Source: an uncultured Roseibium sp. (lineage in GTDB: Bacteria; Pseudomonadota; Alphaproteobacteria; Rhizobiales; Stappiaceae). Taken from it: a DNA stretch of 64,000 bases. A program made the position numbers and the translations under genes. The notes beneath the pieces are model-generated. The model made no database searches, was not told the DNA's origin, and saw only the letters and a list, made by a program, of their open reading frames with translations. This document shows positions 45,528 to 53,304 of this stretch, in pieces. Each line of letters opens with the position of its first letter. Position 1 is the first letter of the stretch. The DNA is taken from the NCBI RefSeq assembly GCF_963669205.1, contig NZ_OY769915.1:2702001-2766000 (forward strand), read 5' to 3'.

Positions 45528-46925
45528 ATGTCCCAGGCGCGATTTCTTGAAGGCAACCTGTTTCGCCATGTCACGGTGATGTCGCTGACGTCCTCCGTTG
45601 GCCTGATGGCGATCTTTGCCGTCGATTTCGTCGACATGATCTTTATTTCCATGCTCGGCAAGGACGAACTGGCGGCAGCGATTGGATATGCAGGTGCAAT
45701 CCTTTTCTTCACGACTTCCTTCAATATTGGTGTCGCCATTGCGGCCGGTGCGCTCGTCGCGCAGGCGCTCGGGGCAGGGAACAGGGAACGGGCGCGCCAG
45801 CGGGCTTCGAACGCCCTGGCTGCAGGTTTCCTGTTTGCGGCCGTCTTTGCGCTCGGCGTCTGGCTGGCGCTTGACGAACTCGTCACCCTGATCGGCGCGC
45901 GCGGCATCACCCACGACCTGGCCGTTCTGTACCTGGCCATCATCGTGCCGACCCTGCCCATCTTGCTGCTGGGAATGGCGGGAGGGGCGATCCTGCGTGC
46001 GCATGGCGACGCACGCCGGGCGATGATGTCGACCATCATCGGCGGTATCGTCAATGCCGTTCTCGACCCGATCCTGATCTTCGGCCTGGATCTGGAACTG
46101 ACCGGCGCGGCCCTGGCCAGCGCGATTTCGCGCGTTGCGATCGCAGCCTACGCACTCGCACCGATCATCCGGTATCACGGCGGCCTCAGCCTGCCGCGGC
46201 CATTGCAACTCTTCAGGGACCTGCCGCCGGTATCCGCGATTGCCTTCCCGGCCATCCTGACCCAACTGGCGACGCCTTTCGGTCAGGCCTGGGTGACGCG
46301 CTCAATGGCAGATTTCGGCGAGGATGCCGTTGCCGGAATGGCCGTCATCGGCCGTATGACGCCGCTGGCATTTGCGACGATTTTCGCCCTGTCGGGTGCC
46401 GTCGGTCCGATTGCCGGTCAGAATTACGGAGCAGGGCGTTTCGACAGGGTGCGTGAAACCCTGCGCGATGCCCTGTTGTTCACTGCCCTTGTCGTCGGCG
46501 TTGCCGCGCTGGCGCTCTACATGTTGCGCGAACCGATCGCCCGGCTGTTCGACGCGGACGGCATGGCACTCACGCTGATCTATCTCTTCTGCGGTCCGCT
46601 TGCGCTGGTGTTCTTCTTCAACGGTATCCTGTTTGTCTCGAACGCCTTTTTCAACAATCTCGGCCGCCCGTTCTACTCCACCTGGATGAACTGGGGCCGC
46701 CATACGCTCGGTACCATTCCGTTTGTCTGGCTCGGAGGTGCCTATCTCGGCGCACCCGGCGTGCTGATCGGGCAGGCCGCGGGCGGCATCGTCTTCGGGC
46801 TCCTGGCGCTCGTCCTGGTGCGACAGGTGGTCAGGGACGTGGAGAAACACCCGGAGCAACCCAGGGGTCCCGGCATCTTCCAGCGGCAGGCGCGTCAGGT
46901 GATCCTGTTCTTTTCCAGAAGGTAG
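45528..46925 (+). CDS. MATE-family efflux transporter
   Basis: A 465-residue, 12-helix multidrug and toxic compound extrusion protein in the inner membrane, exporting organic cations or drugs in exchange for Na+ or H+. The two six-helix halves are clear; signatures include AVDFVDMIFISMLGKDELAAA in helix 1-2, GAGNRERARQRASNAL in the first half and GQNYGAGRFDRVRETLRDAL at the equivalent place in the second half. Asp residues in helix 1 (VDFVDM) are candidate cation sites. The start 75 bases past the repeat element matches MATE N-termini. It converges with the hypothetical gene at 46940. Substrate unknown. Confidence 0.92.
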   Translation: MSQARFLEGNLFRHVTVMSLTSSVGLMAIFAVDFVDMIFISMLGKDELAAAIGYAGAILFFTTSFNIGVAIAAGALVAQALGAGNRERARQRASNALAAGFLFAAVFALGVWLALDELVTLIGARGITHDLAVLYLAIIVPTLPILLLGMAGGAILRAHGDARRAMMSTIIGGIVNAVLDPILIFGLDLELTGAALASAISRVAIAAYALAPIIRYHGGLSLPRPLQLFRDLPPVSAIAFPAILTQLATPFGQAWVTRSMADFGEDAVAGMAVIGRMTPLAFATIFALSGAVGPIAGQNYGAGRFDRVRETLRDALLFTALVVGVAALALYMLREPIARLFDADGMALTLIYLFCGPLALVFFFNGILFVSNAFFNNLGRPFYSTWMNWGRHTLGTIPFVWLGGAYLGAPGVLIGQAAGGIVFGLLALVLVRQVVRDVEKHPEQPRGPGIFQRQARQVILFFSRR

Positions 46926-46939
46926 GTGAGCCGGGGCCG

Positions 46940-47416
46940 TCAAGTCTTGCCATCGGCCTGTTGTTTCAGGCGCAACAACACCTTTACCGCAGCCGTCTCG
47001 CACATCGGCGGGTCCAGTTCGGCGCCGGCAGGGTCGGTTCCGGACAGGAGCTTGGGGGCAAGAACGCGGGGGTTGCGGTAACGCACCCATCCGGGCTTTT
47101 GTGTCCACTGTTCCTCGGCGAGCAGATCACCGGTGGCGATATCAAGGAGGTAACCTTGAACAGTCACGGATGGTCGAAAAAACAACGGCATCCAGAAGTC
47201 TCCGCCGCGGAATGTATCGAAGTATCCGTGATGCAGGTCGACAATGGCCAAGTGAAACAATCGGTCGCCGGGAGCAGAAGCAGCGGCGGGGTCATGCTTT
47301 TGCAACCCTAGAAAACTGGAAAAGTGCTCGCGCAGGACCTCTGGGCTTGGCTTCGGTCCCCACGTATAGTCCGGACCGTCGCAAAATGCGCTCAAAAGGT
47401 TCCAGTTCAAACGCAT
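46940..47416 (-). CDS. Hypothetical protein
   Basis: A 158-residue protein with no signal peptide or membrane helix. It is Trp/Phe-rich (WGPKPSPEVLREHFSSFLG, GGDFWMPLFFRPSVTVQGYLL) with an Asp/His patch (IVDLHHGYFDTFRGGDFW), and its second half ends in a basic helix. Codon use looks genuine. It ends 14 bases from the MATE stop in convergent orientation. I do not recognise the family; the abrupt RLNWNLL start suggests the N-terminus may be incomplete or the start further upstream. Confidence 0.6.
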   Translation of the reverse strand: MRLNWNLLSAFCDGPDYTWGPKPSPEVLREHFSSFLGLQKHDPAAASAPGDRLFHLAIVDLHHGYFDTFRGGDFWMPLFFRPSVTVQGYLLDIATGDLLAEEQWTQKPGWVRYRNPRVLAPKLLSGTDPAGAELDPPMCETAAVKVLLRLKQQADGKT

Positions 47417-47757
47417 CTGGACGTCGCCGAGATAGATTTGTGGTGGTTATTTCCGGCGAAACGGTTGCAGGATTGACTTAAGCACGCTTGTACTTGGCCC
47501 CCTTTCTTTTGCTAAAAAGGCAATGCTCCCTGAGCTTCACGATGCATGATTGCAGGTCAAAGCATGCTTTGTTTCAATTCAGTCAGCAAACCGACTGCCG
47601 TGACCTCGATCATCGGCAAGCTCTTTTTCTTTTTGCTGAAAAAACTACGTGTGGTTTTGAAGCTGTTTGTCTTGCTGGCTTCGGCAAGAATGTTGCCGGT
47701 TCTTGCTTCTGTAAGCGAACCTTCAAGCGACACGGAAACAGCAGGTGGAATTAAAAG
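47417..47757. other. Gene-poor stretch
   Basis: About 340 bases between two small minus-strand genes. Overlapping plus-strand frames here give hydrophobic, low-quality translations and lack ribosome-binding sites. It is AT-richer than average. Probably the upstream region of the 46940-47416 gene. Confidence 0.4.
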
Positions 47758-48042
47758 TCAGGGCACCAAACCGATCGGGCCCAGAACATCATCCGAGGCC
47801 GCACCTGTTTCATTCCTTATGTCCGTAACCGTGAAGTTGAAAACCCACGCGTTTTCCATTGTTTTGTTGAAGTCTTGTGTGGCTGGAATTCCGAGAAAGC
47901 CCGAGAAATACGTCTGCAGTGTTTTCTCGTTGCTGGCGGTGCTTTGACGTCGTTCAAACAATTCGATCTTCAGGTCAATCGTAATGTGTCCCATCAGGAT
48001 TGGTGGATCGATTGAACGTTTGCGAATCTTTGGAATCTGCAT
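47758..48042 (-). CDS. Small hypothetical protein
   Basis: A 94-residue protein (MQIPKIRKRS… to GPIGLVP) without signal peptide or membrane segment. It has a beta-like core (ILMGHITIDLKIELFE and the ENAWVFNFTVTDIRN stretch) and an acidic, flexible end. The region is less GC-rich than its surroundings. Only a weak ribosome-binding site is seen. No family recognised. It could be real and recently acquired, or a fragment; moderate to low confidence. Confidence 0.45.
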   Translation of the reverse strand: MQIPKIRKRSIDPPILMGHITIDLKIELFERRQSTASNEKTLQTYFSGFLGIPATQDFNKTMENAWVFNFTVTDIRNETGAASDDVLGPIGLVP

Positions 48043-48082
48043 CTGATGTCCCGATTTATTCGCGACTTATTGTGGTGGTTGG

Positions 48083-48520
48083 TCACAGGACATTCAACTT
48101 ATGACCTCCATCACGACGCGCCTTTTGTCGTGATCTGCTTCCAACACGCAACAGCTTCCTGAAGCGCGGGCACTCCATGTGCGACGGCGCAGAACACACG
48201 GCGGCGTGACGGATCATGTCTCTGAGGTTCCCGAGCTGCCGGATCTGATCGTCAAGCTCATCTGCCCTGGCGGTGAGTTTTTCGCGCGAGATATCGGGGC
48301 GGCCGTCGGGCCCGAACATGTCTTTGATCTCATGAAGTGAAAACCCGGCGCTTTTGCCGAGTGTGATGAGCGCCAGCCGGTCGAGCACGTCCGGACCGAA
48401 GAGGCGCTTCAGGCCCCGCCGGCCAACGGAGGTCAGCAGGCCTTTCTCCTCGTAGTGGCGAATGGCCGAGGCGGCGATGCCGGTGTGGTGTGACACTTCG
48501 GAAATATCCAGCAATTTCAT
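48083..48520 (-). CDS. MerR-family transcriptional regulator
   Basis: A 145-residue regulator. The N-terminal winged helix (residues 1-70) has LDISEVSHHTGIAASAIRHYEEKGLL, the SVGRRGLKRLF recognition wing and LITLGKSAGFSLHEIKDMF. A dimerisation helix (about 78-108) leads to Cys109 and Cys117 in CSAPSHMECPRF, which could bind a metal or react with an electrophile, and a basic tail. It is divergently transcribed from an MFS exporter; the 19-base-spacer promoter between them carries a dyad typical of MerR activation. I infer that it controls the exporter and probably itself. The effector is unknown, with redox or drug sensing most likely. Confidence 0.88.
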   Translation of the reverse strand: MKLLDISEVSHHTGIAASAIRHYEEKGLLTSVGRRGLKRLFGPDVLDRLALITLGKSAGFSLHEIKDMFGPDGRPDISREKLTARADELDDQIRQLGNLRDMIRHAAVCSAPSHMECPRFRKLLRVGSRSRQKARRDGGHKLNVL

Positions 48521-48523
48521 CTC

Positions 48524-48554
48524 TTGACCTCAAGTCGACTTGAATTGGTAACGT
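48524..48554 (+). promoter_or_regulatory. MerR-type promoter and operator of the MFS exporter gene
   Basis: TTGACC (48524-48529) and TAACGT (48549-48554) are separated by 19 bases, longer than the normal 17, as in promoters that MerR proteins untwist. Within the spacer CTCAAGT-CG-ACTTGAA (48529-48544) is a near-perfect dyad. It lies between the divergent MerR and MFS genes and overlaps the start region of the MerR gene. Confidence 0.75.
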
Positions 48555-48587
48555 GGCGCGATCCTGTCCGAAATGCAAGGGAAACCC

Positions 48588-49802
48588 ATGCTTCACCGTC
48601 ATCGAATATCCGCGCGTCCGTCCTGGCTGGATGCCGCCGCCATCGGCCTTCTGCTGACGGCCACATTGAAGATCATGGCAAATGCCACGATCAGTCCGGC
48701 TCTTCCGGCTCTGGAGGCGAGTTTTGCGCAGGACCTGTATGCCGGACATCTGACGCGCTTCCTGGTGGCCGCACCATCGCTGACCGTCATATGCGTCGCA
48801 CCGGTGGCCGGCCTGCTTGCCGACCGGATCGGAAAGGCTCGGCTTTTGGTCGCCGGTGTTGTCTTGTTCGTGCTGGCGGGAAGCGCAGGCGCCTACCTGC
48901 CGGATCTGCAATCCATCCTGATAAGCCGGTTGGTGCTCGGGGCAGCTGTCGCCCTGACGATGACCGCCCAGGTCGCGCTTGTCGGTGACTTGTTCGACGG
49001 CGGCCGGCGCAACGCCTTCCTCGGATGGCAGACTGTTGCGATAAACTTCAGCGGCCTGATTTTCATATCTCTTGCCGGCTTCCTGGCGGGCCTGTCTCCG
49101 CGGCTTCCGTTTCTGGTTTACCTGCTGCCCATTCTCCTGTTGCCGTTTCTGTCGGGAATACGCCGTCAGGAACGCAAGGCGGCACAAGAGAAAACCGACG
49201 AGCAAGTTCACCTGAACAGCGGGAAGGGGGCGTGGCTCGGTGCGATTGCGGCCATTTGCGGACTGACGATGAGCACCGTGATGCTGTTCTTTCTGATGCC
49301 GAGCCAGATACCGTTCTTCCTGATGGATATCGGTTTTGACCCTGCTTCGGGAACCGCCGCAACGCTCGGTGTCCTGATGCTCTCCGGCGGATCGACCGCA
49401 ATGTTGTTCAGGCGTTTGAGCGACAGGTTCGGTCTCACGTTGGTGCTTGCGGGCGGTTTCGCGGCAATGGCTGCGGGATTCGCGGTCATCGTTTCCTACC
49501 CTGTCTGGGCGCTGGTGCTGTCTGGCGCGGGATTGATCGGCGCGGGATATTCCCTGGTGCAGCCGGGATTTTTCGTGCTCGCCCTGAAGGTCGCGCCGGG
49601 CAATCGCAGGGGCAGCGCTTCGGGACTGGTGACCACGGCCATGTTCGCGGGACAGGTTGTCTCGCCGCTGATCCTGACCAACTTGCTGGACGCCTCCGGG
49701 TTTCAACCCGTTTTCTTCGGCGCAGCAGGCGTGTTTGCCGCTTTTGCGGTCGGAGCCGCCGCCGCCACACTGTTCGGCTCCTCCGGAAAAGCGGAAGCCT
49801 GA
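48588..49802 (+). CDS. MFS multidrug-type exporter
   Basis: A 404-residue major facilitator with 12 predicted helices. Motif A appears as GLLADRIGKARLLVAG after helix 2, and helix 4 carries SRLVLGAAVALTMTAQVALVGD. The pattern resembles drug:H+ antiporters of the Bcr/CflA-like type. I choose the ATG at 48588, which has AAGGGA five bases upstream, over one five codons earlier. Expression should depend on the divergent MerR regulator. Its stop is five bases from the guanine deaminase stop on the other strand. Substrate unknown. Confidence 0.88.
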   Translation: MLHRHRISARPSWLDAAAIGLLLTATLKIMANATISPALPALEASFAQDLYAGHLTRFLVAAPSLTVICVAPVAGLLADRIGKARLLVAGVVLFVLAGSAGAYLPDLQSILISRLVLGAAVALTMTAQVALVGDLFDGGRRNAFLGWQTVAINFSGLIFISLAGFLAGLSPRLPFLVYLLPILLLPFLSGIRRQERKAAQEKTDEQVHLNSGKGAWLGAIAAICGLTMSTVMLFFLMPSQIPFFLMDIGFDPASGTAATLGVLMLSGGSTAMLFRRLSDRFGLTLVLAGGFAAMAAGFAVIVSYPVWALVLSGAGLIGAGYSLVQPGFFVLALKVAPGNRRGSASGLVTTAMFAGQVVSPLILTNLLDASGFQPVFFGAAGVFAAFAVGAAAATLFGSSGKAEA

Positions 49803-49807
49803 ACGGA

Positions 49808-51133
49808 TCAGCGGCCGCCGGTGGGCAGCAGGTGTTTTTGCGGTTCGCCCGCAACATAGGTTTCCACGACGCAGCGATCGTCGCCGAGCGTTTGCAGGAG
49901 GAACAGTTCCTCCGACAGGGTTGTGACGGTTTCCATGCGCAGCGCCTTTGCGGGCGTCGCGCCTGCGTCGAGCACCACCAGATCGGCATCCGTGCCGGGG
50001 TCAAGCGTTCCGATCCTGTCGGCAACTGACAGGGCCTGTGCGTTCCCCAGAGTGATCCAGTAGAAGCTGGTGAGCGGGTGCATGCGCTGCCGCTGGAGCT
50101 GCAGGATCTTGTAGCCCTCATCGAGCGTGCGCAGCATGGAATAATTCGTTCCGCCGCCGACATCCGTCGCGATCGCGGTACGTATCCCTGCGCTTTCAAG
50201 GCCCGACTTGTCGAATAGGCCGCTGCCGAGGAAGAGGTTGGATGTCGGGCAGAAGACGGCGACGGACCCTGTCTCGCGCATGACGTGAAGCTCGTGTCCG
50301 GTCATGTGAATACAGTGTCCGAGCAACGTCCTCGGACCCAGGAGGTCGAAGCTTTCATAGACCCCGAGATAGTGCGCGGCATCCGGATAAAGTTCCCGCG
50401 TGAACGCGATTTCGTTCTGGTTCTCGTTGATATGGGTCTGCAGGTGGCAAGCAGGAAATTCCTTGAGCAGTGCTCCTGCAGCTTCGAGCTGCTCCGGCGT
50501 CGAGGTGATCGCAAAGCGGGGTGTAATGACATATTTCGCCCGGCCTTTGTCATGCCACCTGGTGAGCAGCCGCTTGCTGTCATCGTAGGAACTTTGCGCC
50601 GTGTCGCAGAGTGCGGCCGGTGCGTTGCGGTCCATCATCGTCTTGCCGCCGAGCATCATCATGCCCCTGCGTTCTGCTTCTTCGAAATAGGCGTCGACCG
50701 AGTTCGGATGGCTGGAGCAATAGGCAACCGCCGTGGTCGTTCCGTGTGCGACCAGGGCGTCGTAGAAATGGGCTGCGATCCGGTCCGCATGCGCCTTATC
50801 GGCAAATTTCTGTTCGGCCGGAAACGTGTAGTCGTTCAGCCAGTCGAGCAGTTGATCCGCCCAGGAGGCGATTACCTGCGCCTGCGGAAAGTGAATATGC
50901 GTATCGATGAAACCGGGAAGGATCAGATGCGGACGGTGATCGATGACCTTCACTCCGTCCGGCGCAGTGCCGGCAATGTCCGAAAAGTCGCCACACGCCT
51001 CGATCCTGCCGCTGGACAGAAGCAGGGCGCCGTCCTCCAAGTAGGAATAGGCGCTGGTATCGTCCGCTCCGCCCGGACAGGCGTTGAAGGTCAAAAGTCT
51101 GCCGCGCAGGAGTGTTTTTGTCTGGTCTGCCAC
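49808..51133 (-). CDS. guaD: Guanine deaminase
   Basis: Hydrolyses guanine to xanthine and ammonia in purine breakdown; cytosolic. The 441-residue amidohydrolase has metal motifs PGFIDTHIHFPQ (HxH), HINENQNE and LLGHCIHM, and the late Asp in ATDVGGGTNYSM. GKTMMDRNAP and CPTSNLFLGSG are typical of GuaD. I start at the GTG at 51133, with AAGGA nine bases upstream; this gives the usual length, whereas the longest frame adds 40 unlike residues. It is divergent from the agmatinase-family gene, with 251 bases between. No xanthine dehydrogenase or permease is in the window. Confidence 0.93.
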   Translation of the reverse strand: MADQTKTLLRGRLLTFNACPGGADDTSAYSYLEDGALLLSSGRIEACGDFSDIAGTAPDGVKVIDHRPHLILPGFIDTHIHFPQAQVIASWADQLLDWLNDYTFPAEQKFADKAHADRIAAHFYDALVAHGTTTAVAYCSSHPNSVDAYFEEAERRGMMMLGGKTMMDRNAPAALCDTAQSSYDDSKRLLTRWHDKGRAKYVITPRFAITSTPEQLEAAGALLKEFPACHLQTHINENQNEIAFTRELYPDAAHYLGVYESFDLLGPRTLLGHCIHMTGHELHVMRETGSVAVFCPTSNLFLGSGLFDKSGLESAGIRTAIATDVGGGTNYSMLRTLDEGYKILQLQRQRMHPLTSFYWITLGNAQALSVADRIGTLDPGTDADLVVLDAGATPAKALRMETVTTLSEELFLLQTLGDDRCVVETYVAGEPQKHLLPTGGR

Positions 51134-51384
51134 AGCGTGAGGTCCTTGATCAGTCTGCAGGAAGCGGGAAGAGACCCAGTAATAGTCCCGCGCGCTCCGG
51201 GGAACAATGGGCGGCTGCAGCCTGTTGACAATCGTTCGTGTGCGCCCGATCAAAAGGTGTGTGCGGGTTCACGTCAGTCTGGGATTGTTTCGATTGGCAC
51301 GATCTGATGTCCTCTGTTAAAGACCGTTTGCAGAAGGTGAAACTGCCTTGAAACCACGCCATCGGCTGCGCAGAGGAAGATGAA

Positions 51385-52350
51385 ATGTCAGCAGATTTGC
51401 CCCGTCCGACCGACAACGCCTTTCTTGGAAAGTCGCTGAAGGGTGGATCGCATGAATCGACCTATGCCGGAGCGCTGTCCTTCATGCGGCGGCGGTACAG
51501 CCGCGATCTCGACGGCGTCGACCTGGCTGTCTGGGGCATTCCCTTCGATGCATCGGTGTCCAACCGTCCGGGTGCGCGATTCGGCCCCCAGGGCGTGCGC
51601 AGGGCTTCGGCCATTTTCGACGGCGATCCGCAATACCCCTTTCACATGGACCCCTTCGAAGAGATCGCCTGTGTCGATTATGGTGACTGTGTATTCGACT
51701 ACGGCCGCAACGCTGATGTGCCGGGCCACATCGAAGCCCAGGCCGCTGAAATTCTGGCAACGGACACACATCTTTTTTCGATCGGCGGCGATCATTTCGT
51801 CACCTATCCGCTGTTGCGTGCGCACGCCGCCAAATACGGCCCGCTTGCGCTTGTCCAGTTCGACGCCCACCAGGACACCTGGCCTGACGAAGGCGACCGG
51901 ATTGACCACGGGACATTCACCGGGCGTGCGGTCCGGGAAGGCCTGATCGATCCGCACAAGTCGATCCAGATCGGCATCCGTACGCATGCCCCCGAAACCT
52001 GCGGGCTGGACATCATATTCGGTCACGAACTGGAAGAACTCGGGGTATCGGGCGTGATCGACCTCATCAAAAGACGCGTCGGTTCCGCGCCTGCATACAT
52101 GACCTTCGATATCGATTGTCTGGATCCCGCCTTCGCGCCTGGAACCGGTACGCCGGTGTCGGGCGGACTGACGTCGCGCGAAGCGCTCTGCATCCTGCGG
52201 GGTTTGCGTGAAATCGACTTCGTCGGAGGAGATGTCGTCGAAGTCGCCCCGGCGTACGATCACGCCGATATCACGTCGATTGCCGGTGCCAGCGTGGCAC
52301 TGACCTATATCGGCCTGATGGCTGAAAGGCGAAAGAACGCAGGGTCATAG
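51385..52350 (+). CDS. speB: Agmatinase/ureohydrolase family enzyme
   Basis: A 321-residue arginase-superfamily protein that removes urea from a guanidino compound using two Mn ions. Metal ligands are His137 (IGGDHFVT), Asp160, His162 and Asp164 (FDAHQDTW) and Asp242, Asp244 (FDIDCLDPAFAPGTGTP). The N-terminal SNRPGARFGPQGVRRAS is the agmatinase-type motif. Agmatine to putrescine is the default assignment, but close relatives act on guanidinobutyrate or similar acids and cannot be told apart here. Its placement opposite guanine deaminase hints at a nitrogen-salvage role. GAAGATGAA precedes the ATG. Confidence 0.88.
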   Translation: MSADLPRPTDNAFLGKSLKGGSHESTYAGALSFMRRRYSRDLDGVDLAVWGIPFDASVSNRPGARFGPQGVRRASAIFDGDPQYPFHMDPFEEIACVDYGDCVFDYGRNADVPGHIEAQAAEILATDTHLFSIGGDHFVTYPLLRAHAAKYGPLALVQFDAHQDTWPDEGDRIDHGTFTGRAVREGLIDPHKSIQIGIRTHAPETCGLDIIFGHELEELGVSGVIDLIKRRVGSAPAYMTFDIDCLDPAFAPGTGTPVSGGLTSREALCILRGLREIDFVGGDVVEVAPAYDHADITSIAGASVALTYIGLMAERRKNAGS

Positions 52351-52413
52351 ATCGTTGGAAGGCGTTGGTAGATCTGCAATCGGTTTGGCCGCGCAGAACG
52401 GACGGACCCGAAT

Positions 52414-53004
52414 TCAGGCGTTCTTTTCGGCGTTGTCATTATCCGGAGCCGACGACCAGAACCGGTAGAGCGGCGACTTGTCCTTCATCTGCTCAAAGAG
52501 CAGGACCTGTTTCCGGAAACACACGAGTTGCGCCGAATAGGCAACGAGCAGGCCGGTACCGGTCAGGAGGAGGGATGCAGTGATCCCGCCCGTATAGGCA
52601 ATCACGGCCCCGAGCCAATAAACCAGGAAAAGGGTCGTGATGCGGGCGCTCAATTTGTCCGGTATCGGCGTGTGAAGCCGGTTCAACCAGATCCGTTCCC
52701 CAAATCCGACCGAGTTTGCCCAGCTCGGCTTTGTCGAGGCCGCGGTCTGTTTGCTCTGAAGAAAAACAAGGCCTGCAACTGTGAGCAGCGTCAGGGCGAT
52801 GGCGGCAGTCGTGCCAACCCAGATGTGTGACCAGATCGCAAGGCAGACAAGCGCAGGAGTCAGGATCTTGGTGTAGGTCGCGCGTGCACCTGCCGGTTTG
52901 CTTCCGCCCGTTATTCGCAGAGTCCCGAGAACCACATTTGCAGGGTGTCCCCCGTGGTGTGCCGGCTGTACCTGGTAGAACTGGTGTCTTTCGGGTGTCT
53001 GCAT
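52414..53004 (-). CDS. Membrane protein of unknown function
   Basis: A 196-residue protein with about four hydrophobic segments (roughly 49-62, 66-82, 121-137 and 142-162; for example IALTLLTVAGLVFL and ITASLLLTGTGLLVAYSAQ). Between the pairs is ERIWLNRLHTPIP, which resembles the core motif of a DUF6653-like family as I remember it; this is tentative. The C-terminal FRKQVLLFEQMKDKSPLYRFW is amphipathic and cytosolic. It converges with the agmatinase-family gene. Function unknown. Confidence 0.7.
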   Translation of the reverse strand: MQTPERHQFYQVQPAHHGGHPANVVLGTLRITGGSKPAGARATYTKILTPALVCLAIWSHIWVGTTAAIALTLLTVAGLVFLQSKQTAASTKPSWANSVGFGERIWLNRLHTPIPDKLSARITTLFLVYWLGAVIAYTGGITASLLLTGTGLLVAYSAQLVCFRKQVLLFEQMKDKSPLYRFWSSAPDNDNAEKNA

Positions 53005-53304
53005 GGTTAACGCTGCGTTTACAATCGAAGCGCAACCATACCCTCAGTCCCGGACACTTGGCAATCTCGGTTGGCCAATGCGCCGAAAGTGACGCAGTTC
53101 CGTGAGAACGACAGGTATCGGGACACGGGCGATATGGGCGAGCCGTTTGTTCGTCGGAGCCATGGACTCAGCACTGAATCCAACCACATTTCTTTGCGTA
53201 AGTCGCCGTTCACTTCTGATAGTTTCTGCCTATTTATTGTTTATTAGGTGGAAAATACATAAAATATCGAATTATCCGATGAACCAGGCGGGTGAACCGA
53301 CCGG
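53005..53304. other. Divergent intergenic region
   Basis: Three hundred bases between the membrane-protein gene and the c-di-GMP gene. The last 100 bases are AT-rich (TATTTATTGTTTATTAGG near 53229) and probably hold the promoter of the rightward gene. No RNA gene seen. Confidence 0.45.

Noticed and set aside
47546..47947. A 133-codon plus-strand frame with a hydrophobic centre
   Set aside because: No ribosome-binding site, and it is antisense to the more plausible 94-residue gene. The hydrophobic run reflects AT-rich sequence.
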